64,000 bases of DNA from Methylobacter sp. Lineage in GTDB: Bacteria; Pseudomonadota; Gammaproteobacteria; Methylococcales; Methylomonadaceae. The stretch is from NCBI GenBank assembly GCA_024636505.1, contig JAGXGY010000054.1, positions 28,677-92,676 on the forward strand, in the 5' to 3' direction. The notes beneath the pieces are model-generated. The model did no database searches and was not told where the DNA came from. It worked only from the letters and a program-made list of their open reading frames with translations. Both the position numbers and the translations under genes were made by a program. Of this stretch, positions 29,687-37,985 are shown in pieces. Each line of letters starts with the position of its first letter. Within the stretch, counting starts at the first letter, position 1.

Positions 29687-30853
29687 ATGATGAACATAAA
29701 CCAGTTTTTCCGTTTCATTACCGTTGATCCCGTTAACTTAAGCATTAAGAGCAAGCTGCTCGCTGTTTTTTCAAGTTTCGCGGCCATTCTCATAGTGGCA
29801 TTGATAACGGAATATTTCAGCCTCGATCGTGCCGATCCTATTATAGTGGCCTCAATGGGGGCTTCCGCAGTAATTCTGTTTATAATCCCGAACAGTCCGC
29901 TGGCACAACCCTGGCCACTGTTAGGCGGACAATTGTTGCCAGCCATTATCGGTATCGTTTGCGCCCAAACCATTACCGACATTGCTTTGGCATCGGCCTG
30001 CGCTGTTGGCGGCAGCGTTTTTGCCATGCTGTTACTGCGCTGCCTGCATCCTCCCGGCGCCGCAACCGCACTTGCATTCATCATGGGCGGCGATAGCATT
30101 AACTCATTGGGTTATAGTTTTGTTCTGATGCCCTTAGGTCTCAATGTAGCGATTTTATTGCTTATGTCGATTGCGATTAACCGTTGGGTGCTTGGCAATG
30201 AATATCCTATCGTCCCTAAACCCGATAACAAAAAAAATACTTATGGCACCGTCATTGCTCCGTCGCAACTCACCGGTATTTCAGAACAGGATCTGGAGTC
30301 GGCGCTGGAAAATATGGATATGTTTATGGATGTCGCTCCGGGAGACTTGAGTAAGTTACTTACCAACGCCCAAAAGCATAGTTTTAAACGACTTAAAGGC
30401 AACGTCACCTGCAAAGATATTATGGTCAAAAACGTACTGTCGGTGGAATACGGAACGGAGGTTGAAGAAGCCTGGCACATCATGCGCCGCGAAAATCTCA
30501 AATCCATGCCGGTGATTAACAAGGCGAGACGCGTTATTGGCATTATTACCTGGAATGACTTTTTTAAATTCATCAAACTGAACACCGATAAATCTTTTCA
30601 GGAAAATTTTCGCGCTTTTATACGTCGCACACCTGATATATCGACCGATAAACCCGAATCTGTCGGCCATATTATGGCAACCTCCGTTGCCGTTCTGCAT
30701 GAAAGCAGCCATATTGCTGAACTGATTCCATTGATGTCAAATCAGGGCTACCGGCAAATTCCGATTGTCAATAGCGAGGATCGCCTAGTGGGCATGGTCT
30801 ATCAGGCCAATTTGATTGCCGAACTTTATAACGAACAGCTGGCCATCTATTAA
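29687..30853 (+). CDS. HPP family membrane protein with CBS pair
   Basis: The 388-residue protein has four to five membrane helices in the first 170 residues with the family motif RCLHPPGAATALAFIMGG. Two CBS domains follow (VTCKDIMVKNVLSVEYGTEV; DKPESVGHIMATSVAVLHES). HPP proteins in cyanobacteria and chloroplasts have been reported as nitrite transporters, and the CBS pair would sense adenine nucleotides. Position between two globin-reductase pairs supports a link to nitrogen oxides. Two start codons in tandem (29687, 29690). Confidence 0.85.
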   Translation: MMNINQFFRFITVDPVNLSIKSKLLAVFSSFAAILIVALITEYFSLDRADPIIVASMGASAVILFIIPNSPLAQPWPLLGGQLLPAIIGIVCAQTITDIALASACAVGGSVFAMLLLRCLHPPGAATALAFIMGGDSINSLGYSFVLMPLGLNVAILLLMSIAINRWVLGNEYPIVPKPDNKKNTYGTVIAPSQLTGISEQDLESALENMDMFMDVAPGDLSKLLTNAQKHSFKRLKGNVTCKDIMVKNVLSVEYGTEVEEAWHIMRRENLKSMPVINKARRVIGIITWNDFFKFIKLNTDKSFQENFRAFIRRTPDISTDKPESVGHIMATSVAVLHESSHIAELIPLMSNQGYRQIPIVNSEDRLVGMVYQANLIAELYNEQLAIY

Positions 30854-30908
30854 CCCGGTCTAAAGTCGCGTTTACCCGACAAAGTTATGCCCAAGATATT
30901 GGGCCTGC

Positions 30909-31700
30909 TTAATCAATGCGACGGACCTTATCCCCAAGATGAATCTGCCCGCCTGCTCCAGCAGTCAGCATCGCAATAGCGAAAGTCGGCTTTTCCTGAT
31001 GAAACGCACTGACCAGCGTTTTAAGAATCGGCAAATCCCGTTTGCCGGAGCTGGGATCTGCCTGCGTAGCAAGACATCGACTCTTCGGCATGACCGCTGC
31101 GAAATTAACCTGACCAATGCGAATCTTGCGCCCCACCCAGCTTTGTTCTTCCCATGCGGCCAGACCGTCGATGACGATATTTGAACGAAAGCGAAGTTCA
31201 CTGAGATCGTGATCGCCGACAGCGGCACCGACAGCCGCCAAACTTGCGCGACCGTGCAAGGTTATCTGTCCGGCCTCATTGTCCTGATAACGGGGCGCAA
31301 TGCCGTTGCCAACCAATCGTAACGGCAGCCGCTCCGGGTGAGATGAAAGCGGATTTATATCCAATTTGAGTACATAATTTTCAATTGCAGCGGCAATTTT
31401 AATACGCCCCGCCCGATCCAGCGCCTCATTCACCAAAACCTCACCGTCCAAACCGATGCAAAGTCTCAAGGTTTGATGATCGAACCGAAGCTGAAGCCTT
31501 GCTATGCCGGGTGTGTTCATTAGAGCAACGAACCGGTGTTTTTCACTCCAGGCATCATCAATCACCCCTGAATCGCCAAAACGGACGCCAAGAACCCGAT
31601 CTCCCGCAATTCGCCCTTCATCAAGAACATTGACAGCTTCGCACTGTTCGGGCGTGAAACCTTTCACGGGATAACGATACAAAGCAACGACGCGCGGCAT
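30909..31700 (-). CDS. MOSC domain protein (YcbX/mARC-like, no ferredoxin tail)
   Basis: The 263-residue protein has a MOSC N-terminal beta-barrel (VVALYRYPVKGFTPEQCEAV) and a MOSC domain. The conserved cysteine segment is AVMPKSRCLATQADPSSGKR, a molybdenum-ligand position in mARC-type enzymes. YcbX-type proteins reduce N-hydroxylated compounds and some carry a C-terminal [2Fe-2S] domain; this one lacks it. It follows the reductase gene on the same strand by 89 bp, so the ferredoxin-reductase may supply electrons. This partnership is inferred from position. Confidence 0.85.
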   Translation of the reverse strand: MPRVVALYRYPVKGFTPEQCEAVNVLDEGRIAGDRVLGVRFGDSGVIDDAWSEKHRFVALMNTPGIARLQLRFDHQTLRLCIGLDGEVLVNEALDRAGRIKIAAAIENYVLKLDINPLSSHPERLPLRLVGNGIAPRYQDNEAGQITLHGRASLAAVGAAVGDHDLSELRFRSNIVIDGLAAWEEQSWVGRKIRIGQVNFAAVMPKSRCLATQADPSSGKRDLPILKTLVSAFHQEKPTFAIAMLTAGAGGQIHLGDKVRRID

Positions 31701-31788
31701 CCGGCAATCTCCATCGGTGAAGCTTAAGGTTACCTGCCGCTCTCAATTTTCCAGTTGGCGGTAACGTATCTGCTTGGTTTACAGTCAT

Positions 31789-32769
31789 TCACGAAGACTG
31801 ACTGACATTAAACGCATCGACATAAATATCCTTCATGGAAGCGCCGGCCATAAAAGCTTTCTTCTTGGCTATTTTGACCATTTCAGGATGCCCGCAAAGA
31901 AACATGCGCCAGTTCTTGAGATTGGGCATCTGCTGAAAGGCCACGTCATCGGCGCGTCCCGCAGCAAAGCCGTGGGGCACGTCCTCGCCGGACAGACAGG
32001 GCACATAATTGAAATTCGAATATTGCCGAACCAGATCGTGCAGTTCTCCGGTCAGGTAAAGCCCGCTTAAATCGCGGCTGCCGTGAAACAAATGGATAGG
32101 ACCGCTATGGCCCTGACTGAGCGCGTCGCGGATGATGCCGTAAAGCGGCGCAAGCCCTGAACCGGTACCGATCAGAATCAAGCCCTGGTCGCTGTTGCCG
32201 GGTATGTAAAAGCAGTCACCGCCGGGTCCGCGAATTTCGACGGTCTCGCCGGGACGCAATTCCTCATGTATCCAGCCGCTTACCCGACCTTCAGGCAGAC
32301 GGCGAACATGAAGATGCAGATGTTCATCCTGGTGCGGTACGCTGGCGAGCGAGTAACTGCGGCCGAGCGCCTGATTCTGAAACAGGTTGATAAATTGCCC
32401 TGCTCTGTAATCAATAGGCAGGTGGCATTCGAGAACCACCTGCATGATGTCTGCATTGAGTAATTTCAGGCTTTTGACGGTAGCGGGAATCACCGCCTGA
32501 ATATCATCGTCATCCGGCAAGGCGACTTCAAGATCTGCGCTAGGATGACAAACGCAAGCGAGGAAATAGTTCTGAAGCTTGAGACTATCCTTTAAACCGT
32601 GTTGCGAAATTTCAGGAGGCGTGCCACCGGTGGCACGCATCAGACAAGTCTGACAGACGCCGCTGCGACAGGAAAAAGGAACCGGCACACCGTGACCGGT
32701 CAAACAATCCAGAACGGATTGATTTTCATCCAGCTCGAAATTGTCTTTTGCATAACGAATAGTAACCAT
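31789..32769 (-). CDS. [2Fe-2S]-FAD oxidoreductase paired with truncated hemoglobin, copy 2
   Basis: The 326-residue protein has a ferredoxin domain (FSCRSGVCQTCLMRATGG, then ACVCHPSADLEV), an FAD domain (RSYSLASVPHQDEHLHLHVR) and an NAD(P) domain (LILIGTGSGLAPLYGIIRDA, MFLCGHPEM). It is clearly a paralog of the plus-strand copy at 28361, with the same motifs in the same places. It is downstream of a truncated hemoglobin (29 bp) and upstream of the MOSC gene. Confidence 0.92.
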   Translation of the reverse strand: MVTIRYAKDNFELDENQSVLDCLTGHGVPVPFSCRSGVCQTCLMRATGGTPPEISQHGLKDSLKLQNYFLACVCHPSADLEVALPDDDDIQAVIPATVKSLKLLNADIMQVVLECHLPIDYRAGQFINLFQNQALGRSYSLASVPHQDEHLHLHVRRLPEGRVSGWIHEELRPGETVEIRGPGGDCFYIPGNSDQGLILIGTGSGLAPLYGIIRDALSQGHSGPIHLFHGSRDLSGLYLTGELHDLVRQYSNFNYVPCLSGEDVPHGFAAGRADDVAFQQMPNLKNWRMFLCGHPEMVKIAKKKAFMAGASMKDIYVDAFNVSQSS

Positions 32770-32798
32770 AGCGGCGTACCTGATTCAAAGAGGGAAAG

Positions 32799-33173
32799 TT
32801 AACGGCACAGCACGTCGTTTCGAGTGCTTTCGGCGATGGCTGCAACCTGAGCAATCAGATCCTCAGCTACATTCAACTCGCGGAGGGTAGCGCCAAGGTC
32901 TTCGATCACCGCATCGACATGTGAATCATTCAAACCGCGTTCGACCAGATGGGCATGACCAAGACGCATATCGAGGCCGGTGTAATTATGCGGCCCGCCA
33001 AAAGCCATAGTCAGAAATGATTTTTGTTTTGCGGCCTGTTTATCCATGTCCACGCCTTCGAAAAAGGCACTGATGCGGTCATCGCTCAATACCTTGCGGT
33101 AAAAAATATCAACGGCGGCATCAACAGCGGCTTCACCGCCTATTTTCTCAAACAAAGATTGTTGTTGTGACAT
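32799..33173 (-). CDS. Group 1 truncated hemoglobin, copy 2 (NsrR-controlled)
   Basis: The 124-residue globin has LFEKIGGEAAVDAAVDIFYR, FLTMAFGGPHNYTGLDMRLG and HAHLVERGLNDSHVDAVIED. The ATG at 33173 has GGAG six bases upstream and is preferred to a TTG at 33185. It is divergent from nsrR, with a near-perfect NsrR operator in between, so expression should rise when NO destroys the NsrR cluster. First gene of a globin-reductase-MOSC transcript. Confidence 0.93.
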   Translation of the reverse strand: MSQQQSLFEKIGGEAAVDAAVDIFYRKVLSDDRISAFFEGVDMDKQAAKQKSFLTMAFGGPHNYTGLDMRLGHAHLVERGLNDSHVDAVIEDLGATLRELNVAEDLIAQVAAIAESTRNDVLCR

Positions 33174-33192
33174 ATTTTTCTCCAAATAATGA

Positions 33193-33213
33193 AAAGATGT
33201 TTAAAATACAGCT
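33193..33213. promoter_or_regulatory. Second, weaker NsrR-like site
   Basis: AAGATGTTTAAAATACAGCTT keeps the central TTTAAAATACA core and the AAGATG half of the NsrR motif but lacks two bases in the left arm and has one change in the right. It lies 20-40 bp before the globin start codon. Confidence 0.45.
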
Positions 33214-33245
33214 TCAATATCCCGGCTTTTCAGAGCTTTGATAAG

Positions 33246-33268
33246 AAGATGCATTTAAAATACATCTT
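33246..33268. promoter_or_regulatory. NsrR operator between trHb copy 2 and nsrR
   Basis: The 23-nt site consists of AAGATGCATTT, one A, and AAATACATCTT, an 11-1-11 inverted repeat with one mismatch. This is the textbook NsrR binding motif known from enterobacterial hmp promoters. It lies between the divergent globin and nsrR genes, so NsrR should repress the globin operon and perhaps itself. Confidence 0.85.
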
Positions 33269-33354
33269 ATGGTGTGATGATTAAATCGTCAAGCGCTATC
33301 TATTAATTTTAAAGCTTAAAATGGAATACAGACAATTTTGAAGGAGTATTAATT

Positions 33355-33801
33355 ATGCAACTTACGCAATTCACCGACCTTTCGTTGCGCCTGCTGATTT
33401 ATCTTGCCCGCCTGCCGGAACCGGGCATGGCGACCATTGCAGAAATCGCCGAGTATCATCAAGTTTCCCGTAACCATTTGGTGAAAGTAGCAAATAGTCT
33501 GGCCAATCAGGGCTTTATTATGACAACCCGAGGCAAGGGCGGCGGTATCCAACTGGCCCGGCCCGCAAATACCATTGGTGTCGGCGAAGTGGTACGAAAA
33601 ACAGAACTTAACATGAATCTGGTCGAGTGCTTCGATGCCCCGAATAATCAGTGCCGCCTGATCCGCAACTGTTTCCTGAAGGCCACTTTATATGAAGCGC
33701 AACGCGCATTTATGACGGTGCTAGACAAATACACCCTGGCTGAAGCTGCCAGCTTAGACGCTAACATTGACCGGTCAGCATTATCTGGAGATAAACCCTA
33801 A
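33355..33801 (+). CDS. nsrR: Rrf2 family NO-sensing repressor NsrR
   Basis: The 148-residue protein has an Rrf2 winged helix (LSLRLLIYLARLPEPGMATI; RGKGGGIQLARPANTIGVGE). Its cluster ligands appear intact: Asp8 and three cysteines, Cys92, Cys100 and Cys106 (ECFDAPNNQCRLIRNC). This matches the Asp8 plus three Cys set known for the [4Fe-4S] cluster of NsrR. It is divergent from the globin operon and a matching operator stands between. The AGGAG site at 33341 precedes the ATG. Confidence 0.92.
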   Translation: MQLTQFTDLSLRLLIYLARLPEPGMATIAEIAEYHQVSRNHLVKVANSLANQGFIMTTRGKGGGIQLARPANTIGVGEVVRKTELNMNLVECFDAPNNQCRLIRNCFLKATLYEAQRAFMTVLDKYTLAEAASLDANIDRSALSGDKP

Positions 33802-33804
33802 ACT

Positions 33805-34626
33805 ATGCAACAAAACCCGCCTAAAATTTTTATCTATGTCGCCCTGCCTTGCGAGGCCAAGCCGCTGGTCAAACATTTCAATTTAAAGAAAGAGACGACG
33901 ATTCAGCCGTTTGCGGTTTATTTGAATAAGGAGGTCTGCCTGACGGTAACCGGACTGGGGAAAAGCGCGATGGCTGCCGGCGTGGCTTACACCCAGGCTT
34001 TGTTTGCAGCGATTAACCCGCCGGTGCTGCTCAATATCGGTATCGCCGGGCATATTGACCATACAGTCGGCCGCCTGTTTTTAATCGATAAAATCACCGA
34101 TGTCGACAGCCGGAAAAACTATTATCCGCCGCTGGTTTTTACGCCGTCTTGCTGCTCGGCAAGCATTCAAACGGTATCAAGGCCGCAGCTGATTTATGAC
34201 CCGGAGCATCTGTGCGATATGGAAGCGTCCGCGTTTTATGAAACAGCAGTACGCTTTTCGACCGGCGAATTAATCCACTGCCTGAAAGTTATTTCGGATA
34301 ATGAATTGTCCCCGGCGGAAAACATCCAGCCCAAGCAGGTTGCGGCATTAATAGCCGCGCATGTCGCAGCGATTGAAGCTCTACTGACAGAATTAAGCCG
34401 TCTGGCGAAGCTGATAACGGTACAGGAACCCGAGCTGTTTGCCCAGCTGCTACAACGCTATCATTTTACCGCCAGCGAACAGGGACAGCTTAAAAAGCAG
34501 CTGTCCCGCTGGGCGGCATTAACCGAAACACCAATCCCCGGATTGGATCAAAGTTTGTTTCGCAAAGGCAAGGAGGTTTTATCGTGGCTGGATCAACATC
34601 TCAGTGAAATTGAATTTTCTTTATAG
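33805..34626 (+). CDS. Nucleoside phosphorylase-family protein
   Basis: The 273-residue protein has an MTAN/PNP-type fold in its first ~190 residues: LLNIGIAGHIDHTVG with the phosphate/ribose loop, and LCDMEASAFYETAVRF with the catalytic glutamate and an aspartate. The last ~80 residues are a helical extension not present in MTAN. Methanotrophs use similar enzymes in hopanoid (adenosylhopane) and nucleoside salvage, but the exact substrate cannot be read. It starts 3 bp after nsrR and is probably co-transcribed. Confidence 0.75.
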   Translation: MQQNPPKIFIYVALPCEAKPLVKHFNLKKETTIQPFAVYLNKEVCLTVTGLGKSAMAAGVAYTQALFAAINPPVLLNIGIAGHIDHTVGRLFLIDKITDVDSRKNYYPPLVFTPSCCSASIQTVSRPQLIYDPEHLCDMEASAFYETAVRFSTGELIHCLKVISDNELSPAENIQPKQVAALIAAHVAAIEALLTELSRLAKLITVQEPELFAQLLQRYHFTASEQGQLKKQLSRWAALTETPIPGLDQSLFRKGKEVLSWLDQHLSEIEFSL

Positions 34627-34630
34627 CGAG

Positions 34631-34993
34631 CTATAAAAAGAAAAAAGCGTCCTTGCTGACCGCGACTATGCCGATATAAATGAAGCAGGCCAATGCCCCG
34701 GCAAAAGCCTGCCAACGCAAAGCACCCTGACGCTTGATAGCCACCATACCCAAGCCGATATAGCCCAGCAAAGCAATTATTTTAGCCACAATCCAGCCGA
34801 ACTCGCCTGACAACCAGGAACCTTGAAATATCAACATAAAACCGGTGATCAGCAAAAAAGTATTCACGATATGCGGTCCGATTTTTATCCATTTTTGCTC
34901 CAGCATTTCAGGGCGTTTTTCTGCCAGAAAGACCCTGACCACAAAGCTGGTAATGGACAACAAAATAAAGGTGAGATGAAGTATTTTGATCAT
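34631..34993 (-). CDS. SirB2 family membrane protein
   Basis: The 120-residue protein has four membrane helices (ILHLTFILLSITSFVVRVFL, VNTFLLITGFMLIFQGSWL and two later). This is the SirB2/invasion-gene-expression family, whose function is unclear. CAGGAG precedes the ATG at 34993, which overlaps the thrB stop by four bases (ATGA). A much longer reading from 35146 is within thrB and is rejected. Confidence 0.85.
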   Translation of the reverse strand: MIKILHLTFILLSITSFVVRVFLAEKRPEMLEQKWIKIGPHIVNTFLLITGFMLIFQGSWLSGEFGWIVAKIIALLGYIGLGMVAIKRQGALRWQAFAGALACFIYIGIVAVSKDAFFFL

Positions 34994-35958
34994 GCAGTGC
35001 TCCTGAGATTGAAAGTATTGATATTGCCCGATAAACAGGCGGATTGCCGATGCTGCGCTAGTATACGCCGGAAAACCAGCGGATCTTTTTGCTGAGTCAT
35101 TGCGCCGGGACGCGGATAATATTGATATTCCAACCGGGACAACCAAAAACGCAACGCCGCCGCCCTCAGCAGGGTCGGCCAGTGTTGCCTTTCCTGGGGT
35201 TTCAGCGGCCTCAGGCTTTCATAGGCCGCTAACAACGCCGCGAATTTTTGCTCATTAACGGTACCGTAATCGCAGCACCAATCGTTAGCCGCTATCGCAA
35301 CATCGAGCAACAAGGTATCGGTGCAGGCGCCGTAAAAATCCAACAGCCCGCTGAGCCGGTTATCGACAAACAAGACATTATCCCTGAACAGGTCGGCGTG
35401 AATAACGCCGCTGGGCAGATTAGCTGGGTTGTTTTCCGCTTGAAAAGCCAGCTCATCATCAATCAACTCGCGATCTTCTGCCGATAAATGCCTGTCGATT
35501 CTATCCAGCAGCGTTTTACAGCAACTGACGTCATTAGCGCTTTTTATCGGAAACAGATAATCTCGGGTGCACCGGTGCAATTTTGCCAGCTGCAAGCCGA
35601 TTTCCTGGCAATGTAAAACGGATGGCGAGGCAATGGCTAAGCCGGGTATGCGTTTAAATACCGCAGCAGGCTTACCATGAAGCCGACCCAGAAAGTTTGT
35701 CTGCCGGTCGCGTTGAGGACAAGGGTATAACAGGCTATTTTTGCTCAGATAGGTCAGTAATTCTAAAAAATACGGCAATTGATCGGCAGCCAGCGACTCA
35801 AACAGGGTCAATACGAAACGGCCTTGCGTGGTTGTTACTCCATAATTGGTGTTGTCTATGCCGTCGCTTATACCCTCAAAAGCGATAACTTCACCGAGAG
35901 GATAAGCACTAAAGAATTGATCGAGCTGCAGGCGGGTTATGCAAGTAAATACAGACAC
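34990..35958 (-). CDS. thrB: Homoserine kinase (APH-fold ThrB)
   Basis: The 322-residue protein phosphorylates homoserine in threonine synthesis. It belongs to the aminoglycoside phosphotransferase fold rather than the GHMP kinases. The N-terminus has GISDGIDNTNYGVTTTQGRF, and the catalytic loop reads GVIHADLFRDNVLFVDNRL followed by LLDFYGACTD. Ends overlapping the SirB2 gene. Confidence 0.9.
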   Translation of the reverse strand: MSVFTCITRLQLDQFFSAYPLGEVIAFEGISDGIDNTNYGVTTTQGRFVLTLFESLAADQLPYFLELLTYLSKNSLLYPCPQRDRQTNFLGRLHGKPAAVFKRIPGLAIASPSVLHCQEIGLQLAKLHRCTRDYLFPIKSANDVSCCKTLLDRIDRHLSAEDRELIDDELAFQAENNPANLPSGVIHADLFRDNVLFVDNRLSGLLDFYGACTDTLLLDVAIAANDWCCDYGTVNEQKFAALLAAYESLRPLKPQERQHWPTLLRAAALRFWLSRLEYQYYPRPGAMTQQKDPLVFRRILAQHRQSACLSGNINTFNLRSTA

Positions 35959-35971
35959 GGATGTTAAGCGA

Positions 35972-36319
35972 CTACCATTCCAGCAACTTCCACATATTAA
36001 TGTCTAAACCTCTATCCATATCGCTACGGCGTTCATCCACTTCGCCATCGCCGTTGGTATCAATAAAATAATAAGGCGGCCCGACAGCCGGTACGACTTT
36101 AATCATATAAAGCCTGCCGCCACGCCGGTATTCCTGGACAGTATCTTTACCTTTACGAATAATGGTAATATCCGGCTCCATGGTTTCGCCATTTTGCACA
36201 GGCATAGGCAGTTTCGGCACCTCCGGAACAGCATCAAGCCTCGGCGGTTGTTCATCGTCAGCATAGACCGGAAAGGCCAGCAAACTCAGTAGAATAAAAC
36301 GTCGCATAAAGTGACTCAT
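35972..36319 (-). CDS. DUF2782 family exported protein
   Basis: The 115-residue protein has a signal peptide (RRFILLSLLAFPVYA) with probable cleavage after VYA. A mature part follows with ITIIRKGKDTVQEYRRGGRL and YMIKVVPAVGPPYYFIDTNG, ending in GLDINMWKLLEW. This is the DUF2782 family, always small and often next to thrB in gammaproteobacteria. Function unknown. It lies 13 bp upstream of thrB on the same strand. Confidence 0.85.
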   Translation of the reverse strand: MSHFMRRFILLSLLAFPVYADDEQPPRLDAVPEVPKLPMPVQNGETMEPDITIIRKGKDTVQEYRRGGRLYMIKVVPAVGPPYYFIDTNGDGEVDERRSDMDRGLDINMWKLLEW

Positions 36320-36482
36320 TAAAAAATGAAAACGGCTATCATCTTATTACAGTTTTTAGCGGCCTGCTTAATTAAAATAGCCCGTCCATCAATACCGGCT
36401 TGAATTTGATTGCCTATCCCGACACCTATGAACTTGTTGTACTGCCCTTTGATGATTTATGCCTAAACGAAAATCGCCCTGA

Positions 36483-37088
36483 CTATCTTTTTAGCTCAAA
36501 CAGCATGTGTGCCATTTTTTTTGCTTTAGTTTTTAAATAACCCACATTATCATCGTGAGCTACCGATTCAACCGGAATTCGCCCTGCCACCTTAATGCCG
36601 AGTTTTTTCAGCTCTTCGATTTTATGGGGGTTATTAGTGATCAGTTCTATAGATTTTATCTGCAGGTTTTCCAGTATTAAAGCCGCAATACTGTACTCTC
36701 TTTCGTCGGCAAGATGGCCCAAATGAATATTGGCATCAACAGTATCCATGCCCTGATCCTGCAAATTATAAGCCTGTAGCTTTTTCAATAAACCAATACC
36801 GCGCCCTTCCTGACGCAGATAAATCAATACGCCGAAACCGGCTTTATTGATAAATTGCAGCGCCATATCCAGCTGTTCGCCGCAATCGCAACGTCTCGAC
36901 CCTAAGACATCGCCGGTAAAACACTCGGAATGAATGCGTACCGGCACATTCTCTTTGTCTGCAATATCACCTTTGACTAGGGCGACATGTTCTTTTTCAT
37001 CAATGGTATTGCTGAAGTAATGCAGGATAAACTCGCCATGTTTGGTCGGAATTGGCGTCTGTACCAGATTTTCTAATTGTGGCTTCAC
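36483..37088 (-). CDS. ribA: GTP cyclohydrolase II
   Basis: First enzyme of riboflavin synthesis, opening GTP to a pyrimidine. The 201-residue protein carries the zinc site CFTGDVLGSRRCDCGEQLD, the active-site RQEGRGIGLLKKLQ, and the family closing region ELITNNPHKIEELKKLGI. Length is typical of a stand-alone RibA without a RibB domain. Confidence 0.96.
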   Translation of the reverse strand: MKPQLENLVQTPIPTKHGEFILHYFSNTIDEKEHVALVKGDIADKENVPVRIHSECFTGDVLGSRRCDCGEQLDMALQFINKAGFGVLIYLRQEGRGIGLLKKLQAYNLQDQGMDTVDANIHLGHLADEREYSIAALILENLQIKSIELITNNPHKIEELKKLGIKVAGRIPVESVAHDDNVGYLKTKAKKMAHMLFELKR

Positions 37089-37253
37089 GTAAATAATTAA
37101 TCCAAAAATTCATTCTATTTTACCCAATTCAACGGCTAACCCGTTAAATAATTCTCCTTTTCGCGGCCTTGTCGGCGATTGTTGCGGAATTGCTTTACCG
37201 GTCCTATTGGTGCATGCCTCCACGGAAGCGGCCGACTTGAATCTATCAAGCCA

Positions 37254-37871
37254 CTATTTTCGAGCTTCAATCAGCTTGATAATATCGCCGCTACGCTCAT
37301 CGACATGCACTAAGATAAATGCACAGGCCTTAACATTTTTAACGGTATTTCTATTAATATTTGCGCCAAACAACCCTACGACAACAGGGTTGAGTAGATT
37401 CATGACAGCGGCAAGCAAGCGGTTTGAACTGACCACATGTTCCAGCAATAACACCTGCCCGCCCGGTTTGCATACCCGATAAAGCTCTTTTAATCCCTTT
37501 ACTGCCGACGGCACCGAACAAAAAACAAAGGACCCAATAACGGTATCGAAACTATTATCGGCAAAGCTTAACGACTGAACATCCATCAGTTCAAGATCAA
37601 CATCAATATTTTTTCTGTCGCGTTTGCCCACAGCCTGTTTTAGCATTTGTTCGCTAAAATCGATCGCCGTTATTCTGGCATCCTTGGGATAATAGTCGAA
37701 ATTCTTGCCCGTGCCTACGCCGACTTCAAGGATATGATAGCCCTCGACCTTGGCCCATAATTTTTTCCGCCAGCTTTTAAAAAACAGCCCTTCCATCACC
37801 GCTTCGATGCCCTCAAAATACGGAGCAATGCGGTTATATCGTTTTCTAATCGCGGCACTGTCTGGCTTCAT
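37254..37871 (-). CDS. Class I SAM-dependent methyltransferase
   Basis: The 205-residue protein begins MKPDSAAIRKRYNRIAPYFE, similar to UbiE/PmtA-type enzymes. Motif I is ILEVGVGTGKNFDYYP, the acidic loop is ITAIDFSEQML, and post-I is GSFVFCSVPSAVKGLKELYR followed by VCKPGGQVLLLEH. This last run is shared with phosphatidylethanolamine N-methyltransferases. The start at 37871 fits family starts; the reading from 37958 is an N-terminal extension without support. Confidence 0.85.
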   Translation of the reverse strand: MKPDSAAIRKRYNRIAPYFEGIEAVMEGLFFKSWRKKLWAKVEGYHILEVGVGTGKNFDYYPKDARITAIDFSEQMLKQAVGKRDRKNIDVDLELMDVQSLSFADNSFDTVIGSFVFCSVPSAVKGLKELYRVCKPGGQVLLLEHVVSSNRLLAAVMNLLNPVVVGLFGANINRNTVKNVKACAFILVHVDERSGDIIKLIEARK

Positions 37872-37985
37872 AATGGTCTTCAGATACTCAAATATTTTAT
37901 AATACCGTGCAAACCGGGCTGTTATCAACCTTATTGAAAGCAGTAACAGGCCGACCATCCGCCATGATGTTAACGCTGATGATCC

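Noticed and set aside
36320..36482. Short frame with PDTYELVVLPFDD between DUF2782 and ribA
   Set aside because: It is under 45 codons with no start codon or ribosome site; it may be a relic but cannot be supported.
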